The notes under the pieces were generated by a model, which searched no databases, had not been told where the DNA came from, and saw only the letters and a list, made by a program, of their open reading frames with translations. DNA of 64,000 bases. Origin: Rubrobacter calidifluminis (GTDB taxonomy: Bacteria; Actinomycetota; Rubrobacteria; Rubrobacterales; Rubrobacteraceae). Below are positions 49,575-58,137 of this stretch, one piece after another. Where the stretch lies: positions 1 to 64,000 of the forward strand of contig NZ_JAQKGV010000010.1 in the NCBI RefSeq assembly GCF_028617075.1. Reading direction: 5' to 3'. Numbering within the stretch: position 1 is the stretch's first letter; each line of letters opens with the position of its first letter. The position numbers and the translations under genes are program-made.

Positions 49575-50552
49575 TCAGCCGATCAGGCCGAGCTGCCTGA
49601 CCGCGTCGCGCTCTTCCTTGAGCTCGCCGACGGTGATCTCGAGCTTCGAGCGGGCGAAGTCCCCGACCTCGAGTCCTTCGGCGATCTCGTACTCGCCGCC
49701 GCCCGAGAGCCGCACCGGGAAGGAGGAGATGAGACCTTCCTCGACGCCGTACTCGCCGCTCGAGGCGACGGCCATCGAGTGGAGGCTGTCGGCGCCCAGC
49801 ATCCAGTCGTGGACGTGGTCTATGGCGGCGTTCGCCGCCGAGGCGGCCGAGGAGGCGCCGCGGGCTTCGATTATCTCCGCGCCGCGCCCTCCGACGCGCG
49901 GAATATACTCGTTCTCGTACCAGTCCATCTCCACCAGGTCCACGGCCCGCTGGCCCTTCACCCTGGCGTTGAAGAGGTCGGGGAACATCGTCGGCGAGTG
50001 GTTGCCCCACACGACGAGGTCCCGGATGTCCTCGACGCCCACGTCCAGCTTCTGGGCGAGCATCGAGACGGCGCGGTTCTCGTCGAGGCGGGTCATCGCG
50101 CTGAAGCGCTCGCGCGGGACGTCGGGGGCGTTGTTCATCGCGATCAGGCAGTTGGTGTTCGCCGGGTTGCCGACGACCAGCACGCGCACATCATCGGCGG
50201 CGTGGTCGTTTATGGCCCGGCCCTGGGGCTTGAAGATCTGACCGTTCGCCTCCAGAAGGTCGGCGCGCTCCATCCCCCTCTGGCGGGGCCGGGCGCCGAT
50301 GAGCAGGCAGACGTTCGCGCCGTCGAAGGCCTCCTTGGGATCCGCCGTTATGTCTATGGACTCCAGGAGGGGAAAGGCGCAGTCGTAGAGCTCCATCGCG
50401 GTGCCCTCGGCGGCCTTGAGGGCGGGTTCTATCTCCAGCAGCTTCAGCCGGATCTTCTGGTCGGGGCCGAGCATCTGACCCGAGGCTATCCTGAACAGTA
50501 TCGCGTACCCGATGGCGCCTGCGGCGCCGGTGACGGTCACGGTCTTCGACAC
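49575..50552 (-). CDS. mdh: Malate dehydrogenase (type 2, LDH-like)
   Basis: A 325-aa NAD-dependent enzyme. The glycine-rich [16 protein letters not shown] at the N-terminus, the substrate-binding [13 protein letters not shown] near residue 89, GNPANTN near 127 and the [11 protein letters not shown] segment holding the catalytic His near 184 mark the cytosolic/bacterial MDH branch. GTG 50552 has AGGAGG 10 nt upstream. Completes the TCA steps with sucCD and the isocitrate dehydrogenase in this window. Confidence 0.94.
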   Translation of the reverse strand: MSKTVTVTGAAGAIGYAILFRIASGQMLGPDQKIRLKLLEIEPALKAAEGTAMELYDCAFPLLESIDITADPKEAFDGANVCLLIGARPRQRGMERADLLEANGQIFKPQGRAINDHAADDVRVLVVGNPANTNCLIAMNNAPDVPRERFSAMTRLDENRAVSMLAQKLDVGVEDIRDLVVWGNHSPTMFPDLFNARVKGQRAVDLVEMDWYENEYIPRVGGRGAEIIEARGASSAASAANAAIDHVHDWMLGADSLHSMAVASSGEYGVEEGLISSFPVRLSGGGEYEIAEGLEVGDFARSKLEITVGELKEERDAVRQLGLIG

Positions 50553-50730
50553 TCTGGCATGCCTCCTTTTTCGTTGCCTGAGGGCTGCACGCTGGAGCGG
50601 CCCAGGGTACCCCTCAGCATACAATCTCTAAGACCCATGATAGGTGAATTCCCCCCGCTTTGCCTGAGGCGCCCTGCATTAAAATTTCCTCTCCGAAGGA
50701 ACCACAGAAGGCAAACCCCTGGGAGGTGCT

Positions 50731-51306
50731 TTGGAGGTAAGCGAGGCCATAGAGTCGCGCAGGAGCGTGGGGAGGGTCAAACAGGATCCGGTCTCTCGTG
50801 AGCTCGTCGAGAAGATCCTGGAGAGCGCCATCCACGCTCCGAACCACAGGATCACCGAGCCGTGGCGCTTTTATGTCTTCGTCGGGCGGGGCCGGGGCAG
50901 GCTGGCCCGGGCGAGGGCCGAGCTGGCGCGCATCATGGCCGAGGAGGAGGGTGAGGACGAGGAGCTCGCGGCGGGTCGCATAAGCCGTGAGCGCAAAAAG
51001 GCCTTCCGGGCGCCGGTCGTGATCGCGGTGATCTCGAAAGGCGGGCGCGACGAGGTCGAGACGATCGAGAACTACGCGGCCTGCTGCGCGGCCGTGCAGA
51101 ACATGCAGCTCACCGCGCACGACCTCGGGCTCGGTTGCATGTGGCGCACCGGCCCGGCGGCCTACCACGACTACATGCGGGACTTCTTCGGCCTCGAGGA
51201 GAAGGACAGCATCGTCGCCTACCTCTACATCGGCTACCCGGATGCCCCGAAGACCCGGCGCAGGCGCAGCCCGGTCGAGCGGATGACGACCTGGTACGAG
51301 GGTTAG
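50731..51306 (+). CDS. Nitroreductase-family FMN oxidoreductase
   Basis: A 191-aa nitroreductase-fold enzyme. IESRRSVGRVKQDPVSRELVEKILESAIHAPNH supplies the FMN-binding start; the second half holds NMQLTAHDLGLGCMW and YLYIGYPD. Length fits the YdjA/HupE short type. Substrate unknown. TTG 50731 has GGGAGG 4 nt upstream. Overlaps the convergent MBL gene's stop by 4 nt. Confidence 0.86.
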   Translation: MEVSEAIESRRSVGRVKQDPVSRELVEKILESAIHAPNHRITEPWRFYVFVGRGRGRLARARAELARIMAEEEGEDEELAAGRISRERKKAFRAPVVIAVISKGGRDEVETIENYAACCAAVQNMQLTAHDLGLGCMWRTGPAAYHDYMRDFFGLEEKDSIVAYLYIGYPDAPKTRRRRSPVERMTTWYEG

Positions 51307-52100
51307 GACCCGAGCGAGACCGCTTCGAACCCCTTCTCGGTGCGCCTCACCCTCACCAGGGGTTCTGTGGGTTCGTGGTAGAGGATGACCAGGGCGTCGA
51401 GGCGCGCGGCCTCGGAGAGTACCTCGATGCGGTTTGTGCGGGCGGCCTTCGGGTCGGTGTCCACGGAGCTTATGAGGTCGGGGTCGAGCCAGATCTTCGC
51501 CGGTGCGAGATCCCCGGTGTAGAGCGCCAGCTCTTCGCCGGACCCTACCCAGACGATCTGATGCCCCCCGGCGTGTCCCGGGCGCACCTCGACCCTCACG
51601 CCCGGGAGGATCTCCCGCTCCCCTTCGAGCAGCTCGCACCAGCTCTCCTCCACCGCCCGCTCGACGAGCGGGACGGCTTCGTGGCGCTCCTCCTCTTCCG
51701 GCATCTTCCGGGCCTCTTCCAGCGCGGCCCGCTGCACGTAGACCGTCGCGTTCGGGAAGCTCCTCGGTCTCAGCGCCCAGCCGATGTGATCCGGGTCGAG
51801 GTGGCTGAGGATGATGGCCGTGATCTCCTCCGGTCTGTATCCGGCTTCTCGCATGCTCTCGAGCAGGTCCAGCTTTCTCCTCAGTTCGTAGCGGCCTTCG
51901 AGGGAGGGAGGGAGCTCCGGCCCGAAGCCCGCGTCGATCAGGACGTTCCCTTCCCCGGTATCGATCAGGATGGGGTGCATCGCTCCCTTTATCCTCGCCC
52001 GGCTCTTCACGCCGAGCAGGTTGCCCGCGTCGGTGACGAAGGTCCCGTCGTCGAGCACGACCACCTTCGATCCGGAAACCGTGATCTTTTGCTCAGACAC
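51303..52100 (-). CDS. Metallo-beta-lactamase-fold hydrolase (lactonase-like)
   Basis: A 265-aa MBL protein: HPILIDTGEGNVLIDAGFG near residue 43, ILSHLDPDHIGWA near 97, RPGHAGGHQIVW near 172 and YTGDLAPAK near 193. The HxDxDH motif and overall plan match N-acyl-homoserine-lactonase-type enzymes, but other lactones or esters are equally possible. GTG 52100; overlaps the upstream reductase gene by 8 nt, coupling them. Confidence 0.85.
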   Translation of the reverse strand: MSEQKITVSGSKVVVLDDGTFVTDAGNLLGVKSRARIKGAMHPILIDTGEGNVLIDAGFGPELPPSLEGRYELRRKLDLLESMREAGYRPEEITAIILSHLDPDHIGWALRPRSFPNATVYVQRAALEEARKMPEEEERHEAVPLVERAVEESWCELLEGEREILPGVRVEVRPGHAGGHQIVWVGSGEELALYTGDLAPAKIWLDPDLISSVDTDPKAARTNRIEVLSEAARLDALVILYHEPTEPLVRVRRTEKGFEAVSLGS

Positions 52101-53340
52101 CTCCGACCTCCTTTCTGCCCCCGACCGCTCCTCTCAGCGCCGCAGCGAGCGCGCCGGGATGGCGCAGCATGCGGTAGATCGGAACGTCCCCGATGAACCC
52201 TTCCACGAGCGTCTTGCGGGCGCCGGGGTGCTTCTCGCACGCCTTGAAGAGCGGCTCGAGCAGTCGCAGGTTCGGTACGAGCCGGACGAGTGCGTAGCCC
52301 GAGAGGTGCTCCCGGCCCCTGCGCCCGAGGAGCTGCCTCTCGTAGCCGCGCAGGAGACGTGCCGAGAAGTCTTTGCGCGAGTGCGCCTCGTACGCCCACG
52401 CGGCGGCGAGCCTGCCGGACTCTATCGCGTAGCCGACCCCCTCGCCGCTTATCGGGTGGATCATGCTGCCGGCATCCCCCGCGCTCATCATCCCCTGCGA
52501 GTGACGCCTGGCGCCCCACATCCCCATCTTCAGAGACCAGCTCTTCGGCGGCCCTTCGGGCTCTGCTCCCTTGAGCCACTCTTTCAGCCGCGGCTCCTCC
52601 AGGAATCGTTCGTAGAAGTCCTTGAGGTTCCTGCCCGTCTTGTGGATTGTGCGGGTGGAGACGCCCGCTCCCACGTTCGCCGTACCGTCGCCGAAGTGGA
52701 AGACCCAGCCGTAGCCCGCCCCGTGCTCGTTCATGTCGCGGGTGACGAAGACGTGCAGGTGGTCCCTGTCCGGTCCCTCGATCCCCTTGAAGTACTGCCT
52801 GCAGGCAACGGCGTTCTGGTGCGCCTTCATCCCCTCCGCCGCGAATCCCCCCACGCCGTCGGCCGCGACGACGAGCGGAGCCGAGAAGCGCAGCGTCTCG
52901 CCGTCTCTCTCGGCCGTGACCCCGGTGATCTCTCCGGTGGAGTTTCGGATGGGTTCGGTGGCCCTGGTCTGCGGCAGGAACCTGGCTCCCGCCTCCTTCG
53001 CTCTCTCAAGGAGCTTCGCGTCGGTTTCGATGCGCCGGGAGGTGTAGCCGTGGACCCCGTTGAGGGTGGGGGGGACGCTCTGCTTGAGAAAGGCGCTCTC
53101 GGTGTAGATGCTGAAGCCGCGGAATCTGCCGTGGTGGGGCTCATCGAGCCAGTCGCCGAGCCCCATGAGGGATATCTCCGAGGCGGCGTGGGGCATGAGA
53201 CCGTCGCCGCAGGGCTTGTCGCGGGGGAAATCCTGCCGGTCGATCAGGAGCACCTCTAGCCCCTCTCTCGCCGCGTGGTAGGCGGTGGAGGACCCTGCGG
53301 GGCCCGCTCCGACGACGATGAGATCGTAACGCTCTGGCAT
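52093..53340 (-). CDS. FAD-dependent geranylgeranyl reductase family oxidoreductase
   Basis: A 415-aa flavoprotein. The dinucleotide fold VVGAGPAGSSTAYHAAREGLEVLLIDR is at residue 9, a second FAD motif AGDAGSMIHPISGEGVGYAIESG near 277, with CGDGLM after the first fold. The family reduces isoprenoid side chains, for example of menaquinone or geranylgeranyl lipids; actinobacterial MenJ-type function is plausible. ATG 53340 has GGAGGAG just upstream. Confidence 0.88.
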   Translation of the reverse strand: MPERYDLIVVGAGPAGSSTAYHAAREGLEVLLIDRQDFPRDKPCGDGLMPHAASEISLMGLGDWLDEPHHGRFRGFSIYTESAFLKQSVPPTLNGVHGYTSRRIETDAKLLERAKEAGARFLPQTRATEPIRNSTGEITGVTAERDGETLRFSAPLVVAADGVGGFAAEGMKAHQNAVACRQYFKGIEGPDRDHLHVFVTRDMNEHGAGYGWVFHFGDGTANVGAGVSTRTIHKTGRNLKDFYERFLEEPRLKEWLKGAEPEGPPKSWSLKMGMWGARRHSQGMMSAGDAGSMIHPISGEGVGYAIESGRLAAAWAYEAHSRKDFSARLLRGYERQLLGRRGREHLSGYALVRLVPNLRLLEPLFKACEKHPGARKTLVEGFIGDVPIYRMLRHPGALAAALRGAVGGRKEVGGV

Positions 53341-53422
53341 CTCTCCTCCCGGCTCTCCGCTCAAAAGGGCGCAGCGGGCATTATACTTGCGGCGGGTTCT
53401 TGCTTTTTGGAGGTGTCGGAGG

Positions 53423-53626
53423 ATGCCCGTCGATCGTACGAAACCAGCCAGGTACAAGCCCGGCGACAGGGCCGCTCTTAAGGCGACCGGACAGCCGGTC
53501 GAGATACTCGATGTCCGAAGAGCCGAGTTCATCCCGGACTTCGTCTACAAGGTGAGGGTGCTCGCCGAGAAGCCCGCCCGACCATACAACCTCTCGGTAC
53601 CCGAGCACGACCTCAAAGATGCCTAG
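53423..53626 (+). CDS. Small hypothetical protein
   Basis: A 67-aa protein: DRTKPARYKPGDRAALKATGQPVEILDVRRAEFIPDFVYKVRV suggests a small SH3-like beta barrel. ATG 53423 is preceded by two GGAGG boxes; the nearer is adjacent, the farther 9 nt away. A TATACT -10 is at about 53380. Function unknown. Confidence 0.65.
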   Translation: MPVDRTKPARYKPGDRAALKATGQPVEILDVRRAEFIPDFVYKVRVLAEKPARPYNLSVPEHDLKDA

Positions 53627-53632
53627 AAGTCC

Positions 53633-54694
53633 TCAGGAGAACCCCTCCCCGGCGGTGACGCTGATGTAGGCGACGTCCACGAGCGGCACACCGGTTCTGA
53701 GCGCCCGGTCGACCGCCCGCATCAAGGCCTCTGCTGCGACCGACGAGTCGGGGAAGTGGTTGTCGAGCAGGCGGGCGGCGCGGGCGATCTCGTAGAAGGA
53801 GAACCGGCGCCGCTGGCTCGTGAGCTGGCGCACCGCCGAAAGGACCTCGGTGCTGAGCGAGACGAGCTGCTCGAGCCTCCAGCGTACCTCGTCGCCGGTG
53901 AGGTTCATGCTCTGGTAGACGCGGGCGATCTCCGCGATCTGCACCAGAGCCTCCTCGCGCTTCGAGAGGCGCTCGATGGTGCTCTCCTCCAGGTAGCGCC
54001 GGGCCGTGATCCTGGCTAACTCAAGCCTGCCCTCTGTACTGTCGTACCTGGGGAGGTGGGGCCACTCCTCCTGCGGCGCGCTCCGCGGGATCTCGGCCGG
54101 AATCTCCTGATCTCTGACGAAGATGCGCGGTACGTGTCCTCCGGCGTAGTAGGAGATCTGACGTGCCATCCTGTGCAGGGCTGGACTCTCCTGCGAGGCC
54201 CGGATCTCCACCCACCGGCGCTCACTGCTCGCGTAGAGACGCTCGAGCGCTCTCCAGGTCGCGTCTCCCCCGAGATCCAGCTCCCCGGGCCCTGCTGTCC
54301 TCACGGCGAGGTACAGGCCTCCGATCTCTGCTTCGTAAGCCTTTTTGACGGTTTCGAGGAACCGCTCGAACTCCCGGTCGACGTTGCCGGAGAGATATCT
54401 GCGCCGCTCGGCCGGAAGCACGTACATGAGCCGGCTCTTTATCCGCCGCTCGCGCCCCTCGGCGGCCTTCAGGCGATCCACCGCCTCGTAGAGCTCCCTC
54501 CTCCTGCGGTAGACGAGGTCGGAGAGCTGCCGGACCTCGGGATCGTCCGCGCTCCTGCCCTCCCAGAGCTCGTCCCTGGCGGCGCAGGCCGCGTCGTGGG
54601 CGTTGCGCGCCCGCATCACGGCGCGCTCCTGTCTCTCCTTCTCCCGCTGAGCCTCTCCCAGCTCCCGCTCCAACGCCTCTATCGTGGACGGCAT
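53633..54694 (-). CDS. Hypothetical protein with N-terminal coiled coil
   Basis: A 353-aa cytoplasmic protein. Residues 1-90 are coiled coil (LERELGEAQREKERQERAVMRARNAHD); the rest is mixed alpha with a charged HVPRIFVRDQEIPAEIP stretch near 178 and a C-terminal helical domain. No known family. ATG 54694 is the start most consistent with composition; the stretch upstream is Gly/Ser-rich. Function not inferable. Confidence 0.66.
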   Translation of the reverse strand: MPSTIEALERELGEAQREKERQERAVMRARNAHDAACAARDELWEGRSADDPEVRQLSDLVYRRRRELYEAVDRLKAAEGRERRIKSRLMYVLPAERRRYLSGNVDREFERFLETVKKAYEAEIGGLYLAVRTAGPGELDLGGDATWRALERLYASSERRWVEIRASQESPALHRMARQISYYAGGHVPRIFVRDQEIPAEIPRSAPQEEWPHLPRYDSTEGRLELARITARRYLEESTIERLSKREEALVQIAEIARVYQSMNLTGDEVRWRLEQLVSLSTEVLSAVRQLTSQRRRFSFYEIARAARLLDNHFPDSSVAAEALMRAVDRALRTGVPLVDVAYISVTAGEGFS

Positions 54695-54839
54695 GGGGAA
54701 CCCACTTCCTGTCTCTCCGCCTCTCGAGCCAGATTTTACAGCAGTGATGCCGCCGGAACGATTCCGGGTACCACAATTCTGTTGCGTATGATACAAATAG
54801 TTTGAGTGTGGTTGACCTGCGTCGGAGTGAGGAGAAAAA

Positions 54840-55451
54840 GTGAGCTTTCAGACCGGTTCTGGTGGGGCTGGAGGTGCCCCGACGGGTAGGGAGTTCGAGC
54901 CTTCGGTCCCGTTCTCGAGCTTCGTGGAGACGGCGAGGGAGGTCCTGCTGAGGCCGGTGGGATTTTTCCGGGGCCTCGCTAGGGAGGGGGACTATCTCAG
55001 CCCGCTCTTGTTCGCGCTGATCTGTTACGGGGTATCCACCTTTCTCGGTGGGGTCGTCGGGCTCATCCTGGGTCGAGAGGGGATCGGGGGTTTGATCTTG
55101 GGAGTGGTCTCCGGCATCGTGGGGGGTGCGGTGGGGCTTTTTATCGGGGCCGGGATCTACCACCTGCTCGTGGTCCTGATGGCTGGTCCGCAGCGCGCCG
55201 GATATGAGGGGACGTTTCGCGTGGCGGCGTACGCCTCGGTTACCACGCTGGTGAGCTGGGTTCCCCTGATCGGCTGGATCTTGAGCCTCTATGGCATCTA
55301 CCTCTCGATCGTCGGTATACGGGAGGTGCACTCCACGACCACGGGGCGGGCCGCCGCGATCGTGCTCATCCCGGCGGTCGTGTTTTTCATCCTCGCCATG
55401 ATATTGATCCTGCTTGCCGGGATCGCGCTGTTCCTGGGGTCGGGGAGATAG
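54840..55451 (+). CDS. Yip1-family membrane protein
   Basis: A 203-aa protein with five hydrophobic helices after a polar N-terminus: LICYGVSTFLGGVVGLILG, GGLILGVVSGIVGGAVGLFIGAG and others. The preceding VLLRPVGFFRGLAREGDYLSPLLFAL is typical of Yip1 domains. Bacterial Yip1 functions are unknown. GTG 54840 has GAGGAG 5 nt upstream; a TATGAT -10 is about 50 nt upstream. Confidence 0.76.
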   Translation: MSFQTGSGGAGGAPTGREFEPSVPFSSFVETAREVLLRPVGFFRGLAREGDYLSPLLFALICYGVSTFLGGVVGLILGREGIGGLILGVVSGIVGGAVGLFIGAGIYHLLVVLMAGPQRAGYEGTFRVAAYASVTTLVSWVPLIGWILSLYGIYLSIVGIREVHSTTTGRAAAIVLIPAVVFFILAMILILLAGIALFLGSGR

Positions 55452-55529
55452 CCGAGAAATTCCTCCCTCAAGGAGAGATATACTGAAGACCAGAGCAGTC
55501 TTAGGTCTACAGAGTGAGGGAGATTTCAC

Positions 55530-56534
55530 GTGGCACAAACCGTTACCCTCATCCCCGGAGACGGCACCGGCCCCGAGCTGACCGATTCGGTAAAAGAGGT
55601 GATCGGGGCGCTCGGGGTGGATATCGAGTGGGAGATCGTCGAGGCCGGGGAGAGCGTGATGGAGAAGGAGGGCACGCCGCTCCCGGACTACGTTCTCGAA
55701 TCCATCCGGCGCAACAAGGTCGCTCTGAAGGGGCCACTCACGACGCCCGTCGGGACGGGGTTCCGCTCGGTCAACGTGGCGCTGCGCAAGGAGCTTGATC
55801 TGTACGCCAACATCCGGCCCGCCCTGAGCCTGCCGGGGCTCGACCTCCCGTACAAGGACATAGACATCGTCCTCTACCGGGAGAACACCGAAGATCTCTA
55901 TGCGGGCGTCGAGCACTGGGTCGGCAAGCACGCGGCGGAGTCCATCAAGATCATCACCGAGGAAGGCACCGAGCGCTTCTGCCGCCTGGCCTTCGAGCGT
56001 TCCAGGGAGCAGGGCCGCAGGCACGTAACGGTCGTTCACAAGGCCAACATCATGAAGTACACCGATGGGCTCTTCCGGGATGTCTTCTTCCGGGTCGCAA
56101 AAGAGTACGAGGACGACTTCGAAGAGATAGACGACCGCATCGTTGACAACATGGCGATGCAGCTCGTCACGAAGCCTCATCTCTACGACGTGCTCGTCTG
56201 CCCCAACCTCTACGGCGACATCCTCTCCGATCTCTGCGCCGGCCTCACCGGTGGTCTCGGGGTCGCGCCCGGAGCCAACATCGGGGACGAGATAGCCGTC
56301 TTCGAGCCGGTGCACGGCTCCACCCCCAAGTACGCCGGTCAGAACAGGGCCAACCCGCTCGCGACCCTGCTCTCGGCCAAGAACATGCTCATCCACCTCG
56401 GTTACGAGGAGGACGCGGAGCGGATGCAGCGAGCCATAGAGGCGGCTCTCAAGAGCCCCGAGACGCGCACCAAAGACCTCGGCGGGACTGCGGGGACCAG
56501 GGAGTTCACGAAAACGATCGTGGCCAACCTCTGA
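55530..56534 (+). CDS. icd: Isocitrate dehydrogenase family enzyme
   Basis: A 334-aa protein of the isocitrate/isopropylmalate dehydrogenase family. [11 protein letters not shown] near residue 9, the substrate segment [15 protein letters not shown] near 112, [13 protein letters not shown] near 168, [25 protein letters not shown] near 230 and the cofactor region [12 protein letters not shown] near 257 are intact. The NTEDLYAG pattern and nearby TCA genes favour isocitrate over isopropylmalate or homoisocitrate. Cofactor NAD is likely for this short form. GTG 55530, GGGAG upstream. Confidence 0.85.
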   Translation: MAQTVTLIPGDGTGPELTDSVKEVIGALGVDIEWEIVEAGESVMEKEGTPLPDYVLESIRRNKVALKGPLTTPVGTGFRSVNVALRKELDLYANIRPALSLPGLDLPYKDIDIVLYRENTEDLYAGVEHWVGKHAAESIKIITEEGTERFCRLAFERSREQGRRHVTVVHKANIMKYTDGLFRDVFFRVAKEYEDDFEEIDDRIVDNMAMQLVTKPHLYDVLVCPNLYGDILSDLCAGLTGGLGVAPGANIGDEIAVFEPVHGSTPKYAGQNRANPLATLLSAKNMLIHLGYEEDAERMQRAIEAALKSPETRTKDLGGTAGTREFTKTIVANL

Positions 56535-56562
56535 GCGCCGGAGCGGTGGGGTCCTGAAGAAG

Positions 56563-57735
56563 GTGAAGGTCGAGGACCATGGGCCTGCACGCACCGGCCT
56601 GAGACCGTCCCGCAGGGCCTTGCGTATAGCGTACTTCACGGAGACTTTCCTCCCTGCAACGGACGGTGTGGTGACCCGTCTGCGCCACACCCTCGACGAG
56701 CTCTCCCGTCTCGGAGATGAGGTGGTCGTCTTCGCTCCCTCCGGGGGGCCCGAGCGCTATGCCGGGGCCAGGATCCTGGGGGTCCGCGGGATCCCTTTCC
56801 CGATGTACCCCCAGGTCAAGCTCTGTCCGCCCCATCCCGGGCTCGGGCGGGCTTTGAGCGAGTTCGGGCCGGATGTGGTTCACGTGGTGAACCCGGTGAT
56901 ACTCGGACCCGGGGGCGTCTACTACGCCCGCAGGATGGGGGTGCCGCTCGTCGCCTCCTACCATACCAATATAGCCACCTACGCCTCGCTGTACAAGCTG
57001 GGTTTTCTGGCGAACTTCGCCCGCCGGGCGATAAGAGGGTTGCACAACCAGGCCAACCTCAACCTCTGTACATCTGAGGCGACGGCGCGTTACCTCCGGA
57101 ACGAGGGCGTCCGGCGCGTCCGGCTCTGGCCGCAGGGGGTGGACTCGCGCCTCTTCTCTCCCGAGAAGCGCTCGGTGGCATGGAGAAAACGCCTCTCCGA
57201 CGGACACCCCGACGAACGTCTGCTCTTGTTCGTCGGCAGGCTCGCTCGGGAGAAGGGGATATCTTCCCTCAAGCACGTTCTGCGGGAGCTGTCGGGGGTA
57301 AGGCTGGCCGTGGTAGGTGATGGACCGGACCGCGGGAGGCTCGAGCGTGAGTTCTCCGGCCTGCCGGCCACCTTCACCGGTTTTCTGCACGGTGAAGATC
57401 TCGCGCGGGCCTACGCTTCCGCGGATCTTTTCCTCTTCCCTTCTACCACCGAGACCCTCGGGATGGCGATGCTCGAGGCCATGGCCTCCGGGCTCCCGGT
57501 CGTGGCGGCCCGCAGCGGGGCTTCGGAGGAGGTGGTGGAGGAGGGAAAGAGCGGGCGGCTGTATTCGCCCAAGGATCCGTCCGGTCTGGTCGATGCCGTG
57601 AGCGAAATACTCGGGGACGAAGAGCGGATGCGTCGGCTGCGGACGGGAGCCAGAGGTGCGGCTCTGGGGCGCAGCTGGGAGGAGGCGACGCGTACCCTGA
57701 GGGGGTACTACAAGGCGCTCGGCGGCCGGTTGTAA
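56563..57735 (+). CDS. GT4-family glycosyltransferase (PimB-like)
   Basis: A 390-aa GT-B glycosyltransferase. The acceptor-side FTETFLPATDGVVTRLRHTLDELSRLGDEV near residue 25 is typical of GT4 alpha-mannosyltransferases and sulfoquinovosyltransferases; the donor-side motif ETLGMAMLEAMASGLPVVAA near 302 is complete. It likely modifies a lipid in envelope glycolipid synthesis. GTG 56563, 28 nt after the preceding gene. Confidence 0.85.
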   Translation: MKVEDHGPARTGLRPSRRALRIAYFTETFLPATDGVVTRLRHTLDELSRLGDEVVVFAPSGGPERYAGARILGVRGIPFPMYPQVKLCPPHPGLGRALSEFGPDVVHVVNPVILGPGGVYYARRMGVPLVASYHTNIATYASLYKLGFLANFARRAIRGLHNQANLNLCTSEATARYLRNEGVRRVRLWPQGVDSRLFSPEKRSVAWRKRLSDGHPDERLLLFVGRLAREKGISSLKHVLRELSGVRLAVVGDGPDRGRLEREFSGLPATFTGFLHGEDLARAYASADLFLFPSTTETLGMAMLEAMASGLPVVAARSGASEEVVEEGKSGRLYSPKDPSGLVDAVSEILGDEERMRRLRTGARGAALGRSWEEATRTLRGYYKALGGRL

Positions 57736-57780
57736 GGTGGGCGGAGGCGTGCTAAATTACACGGGCGACCGAGATGTTAG

Positions 57781-57853
57781 GCGGACGTAGCTCAGCTGGT
57801 AGAGCATCACCTTGCCATGGTGAGGGTCGCGGGTTCGAATCCCGTCGTCCGCT
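57781..57853 (+). tRNA. tRNA-Gly (GCC)
   Basis: The acceptor stem GCGGACG pairs with CGTCCGC; anticodon stem TCACC/GGTGA around TTGCCAT gives anticodon GCC; T arm GCGGG-TTCGAAT-CCCGT. Discriminator T, CCA not encoded. First of three tRNAs. Confidence 0.96.
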
Positions 57854-57894
57854 CTGGCCGCGGAGCCGGAACATGACCGGCGCTGGCCGGCTTT

Positions 57895-57965
57895 GGCGGC
57901 ATGGCCGAGTGGTTAGGCAAGGGTCTGCAAAACCCTGTACCCCGGTTCGATTCCGGGTGCCGCCT
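57895..57965 (+). tRNA. tRNA-Cys (GCA)
   Basis: The acceptor stem GGCGGCA pairs with TGCCGCC; anticodon stem AGGGT/ACCCT around CTGCAAA gives GCA; T arm CCCGG-TTCGATT-CCGGG. Discriminator T, as usual for cysteine tRNA. Confidence 0.95.
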
Positions 57966-57983
57966 CCCGGCTTTATTGAGGAC

Positions 57984-58055
57984 GGGCGATTAGCTCAGGG
58001 GGAGAGCGCTTCCTTGACGCGGAAGAGGTCAGTGGTTCGAATCCACTATCGCCCA
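57984..58055 (+). tRNA. tRNA-Val (GAC)
   Basis: The acceptor stem GGGCGAT pairs with ATCGCCC; anticodon stem CTTCC/GGAAG around TTGACGC gives GAC; T arm AGTGG-TTCGAAT-CCACT. Discriminator A. Confidence 0.95.
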
Positions 58056-58137
58056 CTTCGCTCTTGTGTCACCCGAACTAGTTAGCCGGCGCTGAATTCC
58101 CACGCTGTCCGATTTCTGAGAGAGAGGCGCAGGATCT

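Noticed and set aside
54222-56690. Very long minus-strand open frame (over 800 codons)
   Set aside because: It lies antisense to the Yip1 and isocitrate dehydrogenase genes and is low in recognisable motifs; GC-rich DNA leaves such frames open.
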